Assembly (NCBI RefSeq): GCF_032229225.1
Contig: NZ_CP135076.1
Span: 1,655,001 to 1,719,000, forward strand
Origin: Stakelama saccharophila
GTDB lineage: Bacteria; Pseudomonadota; Alphaproteobacteria; Sphingomonadales; Sphingomonadaceae
DNA: 64,000 nucleotides
Direction: 5' to 3'
A program made the position numbers and the translations under genes. The notes beneath the pieces were generated by a model. That model did not search any database. It was not told the DNA's origin and worked only from the letters and a program-made list of their open reading frames with translations. Of the stretch, positions 60,499 to 64,000 are shown one piece after another (the first letter of the stretch is position 1; every line of letters starts with the position of its first letter).

Positions 60499-61905
60499 AT
60501 GCGATTGCCGCGACGCAAGCTTCTGGGCGCGATCGGCAGCATCGCGGCGCTGCCCGCGACGATGCGTTCCGCACGCGCCGCCGAGCCCCGGCTGTTGCAA
60601 GGGCCGATGGTCGGTTCGCCGGGCGCCGGAGACATGACGATCTGGAGCCGGGCGAGCGGTCCCTTTCAAGTCGCCGTCGAATATGCCGACAATGCGCAGA
60701 TGGTGGGCGCGCGCATGTCACCGCCCGTCACTGCTCATCCCGACGACGACTATACCGTGCGTAACCGGCTGGCCGGCCTGGAGCCGGGCACGCGCTATTA
60801 TTACCGCATGTACGTGTCGGGCGAACGGCCGCGCTATCAGCGGAAGCTGCCGCCCTTCAGTTTCCGCACGGCGCCATCCGGGTCCGCGCCGTTCCGCATC
60901 GCTTACGGTTCGTGCCTGCGCGTCGAGCTGGACCAGCAGCAGCGCATCTGGGAAGCGGTCGCCGCGCGCGAGCCCGACCTGTTCCTGTGGCTGGGCGACA
61001 ATATCTATGGTGACGCACTGCGCGCCGAGACGCTGGCAGAGGAATATCGCAAGCAACGCGTCGTGCCTGCGCTTCAGCCGGTGCTGCGCTCGGCGGGCAA
61101 CCTCGCCATCTGGGACGATCACGATTACGGTCTGAACGACGGCGACCGCACCTCCACGGTGAAGGTCGGCGCGCTGGGAGTATTTCGCAATTACTGGGCC
61201 AATCCCGCGCACGGGCTGCCGCACACGCCGGGCGTCTTCTTCGACTATCATTATGGCGGCGTGCATTTCATCTTCCTAGACGGGCGCTATTACCGCGATC
61301 CGAACAAGGCGGAGAACACGCCGCAGAAAACGCAGCTCGGCGCCGCGCAGAAAGCGTGGCTGAAGGAAAAGCTGCGCGGCAGCGACGCGGTGTTCAAGGT
61401 GCTGGTGTCGGGCGGCGGCTGGTCGAAGGCGAAGGGTCCGCATGGTGACGGCTGGTCCGCCTTCCTGCACGAGCGCGACGAGATTTTCGATTTCATCCGC
61501 GATGAAGGGATTGGTGGCGTTATCGGCATGTCCGGCGATACGCATTGCGCCGAACTCAACTGCGTGCCGCGTTCGGAAACGGGCGGCTACGACTTCTATG
61601 ATCTCGGTTCCTCGCCCATGGCGCAGGACACCGATTCCGACTGGGCCTATCGCCGTCCCGAGCGGCGCATGCGCGAACCTTATGACGGCGGCCCCAATTT
61701 CGGGGTGATCGATTTCGACGCCACCGCCGAGCGGCCGTGGATCGAATCCTGCGTGGTCAACGAATATGGCCAGAATGTCTGGGAACCGCTTCGCATTTAT
61801 GCCGATGAGCTGGTGAACGGCGCGCGCACCTGGCCTGATAAGATGGATGGAGATGCCCGTGCCTGGCACCGGCTGGTGGGGCAGAAGGATATTGCCGATG
61901 CCTGA
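60499..61905 (+). CDS. phoD: PhoD-type alkaline phosphatase/phosphodiesterase (1)
   Basis: This is a 468-residue protein. The Tat signal 'LPRRKLLGAIGSIAALPATM' directs it to the periplasm. The N-terminal Fn3-like domain ('QGPMVGSPGAGDMTIWSRASG') is followed by the metallophosphatase core: 'RIAYGSCLRVELDQQQ', 'LWLGDNIYGDALRAE', 'LAIWDDHDYGLNDGDR', 'IFLDGRYYRDP', 'VLVSGGGWS' and 'GVIGMSGDTHCAELNC'. These are the Ca/Fe-site residues of the PhoD family. ATG 60499 has AAGGAAGAG upstream. A longer frame from 60406 would overlap the receptor. The next gene, a paralogue, overlaps its end by eight bases. Confidence 0.95.
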   Translation: MRLPRRKLLGAIGSIAALPATMRSARAAEPRLLQGPMVGSPGAGDMTIWSRASGPFQVAVEYADNAQMVGARMSPPVTAHPDDDYTVRNRLAGLEPGTRYYYRMYVSGERPRYQRKLPPFSFRTAPSGSAPFRIAYGSCLRVELDQQQRIWEAVAAREPDLFLWLGDNIYGDALRAETLAEEYRKQRVVPALQPVLRSAGNLAIWDDHDYGLNDGDRTSTVKVGALGVFRNYWANPAHGLPHTPGVFFDYHYGGVHFIFLDGRYYRDPNKAENTPQKTQLGAAQKAWLKEKLRGSDAVFKVLVSGGGWSKAKGPHGDGWSAFLHERDEIFDFIRDEGIGGVIGMSGDTHCAELNCVPRSETGGYDFYDLGSSPMAQDTDSDWAYRRPERRMREPYDGGPNFGVIDFDATAERPWIESCVVNEYGQNVWEPLRIYADELVNGARTWPDKMDGDARAWHRLVGQKDIADA

Positions 61906-63385
61906 TTACCCCGACCATGACGAACGCCGCGCCCTGAAGCTTCGGCGGCGCACGATGCTGGCGGGAATGGGCGCACTCGCCGCCGCGCCGCTGCCGGTTC
62001 GCGCGCGGCGGAGCGAAACCGGCAATCCACGCCTGATGCAGGGGCCGATGGTTGGTGCCGTTACCGGAAGTGAAATCCTGATCTGGGGCCGGGCAAGCGG
62101 ACCTTATCGGGTCGAGATCGAATATGCCGACAATCCCGATTTCGCGAATGCTCGGCGCAGCGCGCCGGTGCAGGCACAGGCGGAGCGCGATTTCACCACC
62201 GTCAGTCGCCTGACCGGCCTGGAATCGGGCAGGCGTTATTATTACCGACCGCTGGTGGAAGGCGATCAGCCCAAATATCGCCAGGAGCTGTCACCCTATT
62301 CCGTGCGCACCGCGCCGGCGGAGCCGGCCAAGATCCGCATCGCCTTCGGATCGTGCGCGCGGGTGCAGGAGGACCCGGAGCAGCCGATCTGGGGTGCGGT
62401 GCTGCGCAGCGAGCCCGACCTGTTCCTGTGGCTGGGCGACAATATCTATGCCGACAGCCGTATTCCCGGCGTCATGGCCGAGATCTACCGCCGCCAGCGC
62501 GACGTGGCGGGTGCGCAGCCGGTGCTGCGCCAGGTGCCGCAGCTTGCTATCTGGGACGACCACGATTTCGGCGAGGGCGGCGCGGACCGGACCTTCGCCA
62601 CGCGCGAGCAGTCGCTGGCTTTGTTCAAGCAATATTGGGCGAACCCCGCCTATGGCCTGCCCGACGCGCCGGGGGTGTTCTTCCGCTATTCCTATGGCGG
62701 GACGGACTTCTTCTTTCTAGACGACCGCTATTATCGCGATCCAAACGATATGCCGCAAAGCGCCGAGAAAACGCAGATCGGCGCCGCACAACGCGAATGG
62801 TTGCAACAGTCGCTGCTGGAAAGCGACGCGCCGTTCAAGCTGGTGATCGCGGGTGGTGGTTGGACGCGCACGCAGCCAGACGAGCAGCCGGTCGGATGGG
62901 GCTCGTGGGCGTCGTTCCTGCACGAGCGCAATGCGCTGTTCGACTTCATTCGCGACAACCGGATCGGCGGCGTCGTGCTGTTATCTGGCGACACCCATGC
63001 CGGCGAATTGAACGCCGTGCCGTGGTCGGCGCGCGGGGGATATGATTTCTACGATCTGGTCGCATCGCCGCTGGCGCAGGACACGTCGATCAATTGGTTC
63101 CGCAGACGCCCCGAACGCCGCATCCGCGGGGCCTATGCCGGCAGCGCCAATTTCGGCGAGTTGGAAATCGATGCCGCCGCGGACCGGCCGAAGCTCACCT
63201 ACAAGCTGCGTAACATTTATGGAAAGAGCGTGTGGAACGATCTGGTCCTTTACGCCGACGAACTGGTCAACGGCGTGACGAGCTGGCCGGGGAAGATGAG
63301 CGGGGACGGACGCGACTGGCATCATATGGTCGGGGATCTCACCGCCAACGATTGGGCGATGATCGATGCCGGGCATGATCGGTAG
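61898..63385 (+). CDS. phoD: PhoD-type alkaline phosphatase/phosphodiesterase (2)
   Basis: This 495-residue paralogue of the preceding protein has the same architecture: twin-arginine-containing signal 'LKLRRRTMLAGMGALAAAPL', 'MQGPMVGAVTGSEILIWGRASG', 'IAFGSCARVQEDPEQP', 'LWLGDNIYADSR', 'LAIWDDHDFGEGGADR', 'FFFLDDRYYRDPND' and 'VVLLSGDTHAGELN'. ATG 61898 has AAGGAT seven bases upstream and overlaps the first phoD by eight bases, so they are translationally coupled. The two differ mainly around the substrate entrance (residues 205-240), suggesting different phosphoester preference rather than simple redundancy. Confidence 0.95.
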   Translation: MPDYPDHDERRALKLRRRTMLAGMGALAAAPLPVRARRSETGNPRLMQGPMVGAVTGSEILIWGRASGPYRVEIEYADNPDFANARRSAPVQAQAERDFTTVSRLTGLESGRRYYYRPLVEGDQPKYRQELSPYSVRTAPAEPAKIRIAFGSCARVQEDPEQPIWGAVLRSEPDLFLWLGDNIYADSRIPGVMAEIYRRQRDVAGAQPVLRQVPQLAIWDDHDFGEGGADRTFATREQSLALFKQYWANPAYGLPDAPGVFFRYSYGGTDFFFLDDRYYRDPNDMPQSAEKTQIGAAQREWLQQSLLESDAPFKLVIAGGGWTRTQPDEQPVGWGSWASFLHERNALFDFIRDNRIGGVVLLSGDTHAGELNAVPWSARGGYDFYDLVASPLAQDTSINWFRRRPERRIRGAYAGSANFGELEIDAAADRPKLTYKLRNIYGKSVWNDLVLYADELVNGVTSWPGKMSGDGRDWHHMVGDLTANDWAMIDAGHDR

Positions 63386-63407
63386 GACGACAAGGGACGC
63401 GAGCAGC

Positions 63408-64000
63408 ATGGACAGGCGACAATTTTCAAGGGGCGCGATCACGGCGCTGGCCTTTGCCGGCCTGGCGCGCGGCGTGTCGGCCTGGGCACGGCAGGACGCC
63501 GTCGGCGAGGATGGCAGCCGGCGCTTCGCCTATCGCAATCAGGTGCCGGGCTATGGCCCGCTGAAGCCCGATCCCGTTGGCCTGCTGGACCTGCCCGAAG
63601 GCTTTTCCTACCGCATCGTGTCGCAATTGGGCGATCGGATGGATGATGGTTTCCGCGTACCCGACAGCGCGGACGGCATGGGTGCGTTCGACCTGGGCGG
63701 CGGCCGCATCGCGTTGGTCCGCAATCATGAACTCGATCCTGACGAGCTGCCAAAGGGACCCGCCGGCACCGAGGCCGGGCGCCTGCACGGCCTGGCCGCG
63801 TTCGACCATGACGGCGACGGGCATGCGCTTCCGGGCGGCACGACCACGCTGGTGCTCGATGCCGCGACGTTGACGCCGGTCCGCCAGCATCTCAGTCTTG
63901 CCGGCACGGTTCGCAACTGCGCGGGTGGCACGACGCCCTGGGGAAGCTGGTTGAGTTGCGAGGAAACCGTCGACCGTTGCGGGAAGGCACATGGCTGGGT
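63408..64000 (+). CDS. phoX: PhoX/DUF839-family phosphatase, N-terminal part (cut by window end)
   Basis: The frame is open from ATG 63408 to the window edge, giving about 197 residues. A signal with 'MDRRQFSRGAITALAFAGLA' (twin arginine) is followed by 'YGPLKPDPVGLLDLPEGFSYRIVS', 'GRIALVRNHELDPDEL', 'GGTTTLVLDAATL' and the diagnostic 'TVRNCAGGTTPWGSWLSCEE'. This is the PhoX-type calcium/iron phosphatase or DUF839 beta-propeller. It lies 22 bp after the second phoD and completes a run of three exported phosphatases behind the TonB signalling genes. The C-terminal metal ligands are outside the window. Confidence 0.9.
   Translation, partial: MDRRQFSRGAITALAFAGLARGVSAWARQDAVGEDGSRRFAYRNQVPGYGPLKPDPVGLLDLPEGFSYRIVSQLGDRMDDGFRVPDSADGMGAFDLGGGRIALVRNHELDPDELPKGPAGTEAGRLHGLAAFDHDGDGHALPGGTTTLVLDAATLTPVRQHLSLAGTVRNCAGGTTPWGSWLSCEETVDRCGKAHGW

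Noticed and set aside
1-64000. CRISPR arrays, rRNA genes, insertion sequences, prophage genes
   Set aside because: No regularly spaced repeats, rRNA-like sequence, transposase or phage structural genes were noticed on either strand.

Overview
The window is GC-rich chromosomal DNA whose gene content points to an alphaproteobacterium of the Sphingomonadaceae (Sphingomonas/Novosphingobium type). The grounds are four large TonB-dependent receptors, a FecI/FecR pair, a ManD dehydratase that closely matches my memory of the Novosphingobium aromaticivorans enzyme, GTG starts, dense ATGA overlaps and almost no A/T-rich DNA outside regulatory gaps. Species was not determined.

1-1570: C-terminus of a TonB receptor with a terminator, tRNA-Thr(TGT), then a gene-poor stretch ending in the wrecked N-terminus of a GH78-like rhamnosidase. 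1566-31189 is a pectin/hexuronate utilisation island: GH141-like beta-helix protein, UxaA, IclR regulator, FucP-type MFS, RspB-like dehydrogenase, GH95 fucosidase, GntR/FCD regulator, ManD, GH2-malectin fusion, TonB receptor, CE15 esterase, fructuronate reductase, UxaC, ExuT-like MFS, a second GH2 and a second TonB receptor. Uronates are imported, isomerised (UxaC), reduced (UxuB-like) and dehydrated (ManD, UxaA) to KDG. No tagaturonate reductase distinct from the UxuB-like protein, KDG kinase or KDPG aldolase is in the window.

31290-38719 is an oxidative L-fucose island: lactate dehydrogenase, mutarotase, 2-keto-3-deoxy-L-fuconate dehydrogenase, aldose dehydrogenase, fuconolactonase, GntR regulator, enolase-superfamily dehydratase and MFS. 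It fits the GH95 and two GH141-like proteins, which would release fucose. 38716-48356 is a minus-strand run with crotonase, CoA-transferase, SDR, DUF4432 epimerase, glycerate kinase, hydroxyacid dehydrogenase, GH28 polygalacturonase and a second GH141-like protein. The first four suggest an unassigned sugar-acid pathway.

48408-53000 is ordinary accessory/housekeeping DNA: orphan response regulator, small membrane protein, PncB, a small exported protein, a frameshifted DUF2946 gene, a ZIP transporter and a 33-codon ORF under a metal-operator-like dyad. 53099-64000 is organophosphate-centred: AcpA-like phosphoesterase, PLD-family protein, and an ECF sigma / FecR / STN-containing TonB receptor signalling trio followed directly by two PhoD phosphatases and a PhoX-type phosphatase.

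Two A/T-rich operator families were read by eye in the promoter gaps of the sugar islands. Family A has half-site AATTTATC followed by W-GA and occurs at seven places from 3.7 to 25.7 kb, one of them inside a coding region. Family B is TTNNGATATCNNAA and occurs at five places from 28 to 48 kb. A hybrid site sits between them at 25.4 kb. They look like the binding sites of the two GntR/FCD regulators encoded here.
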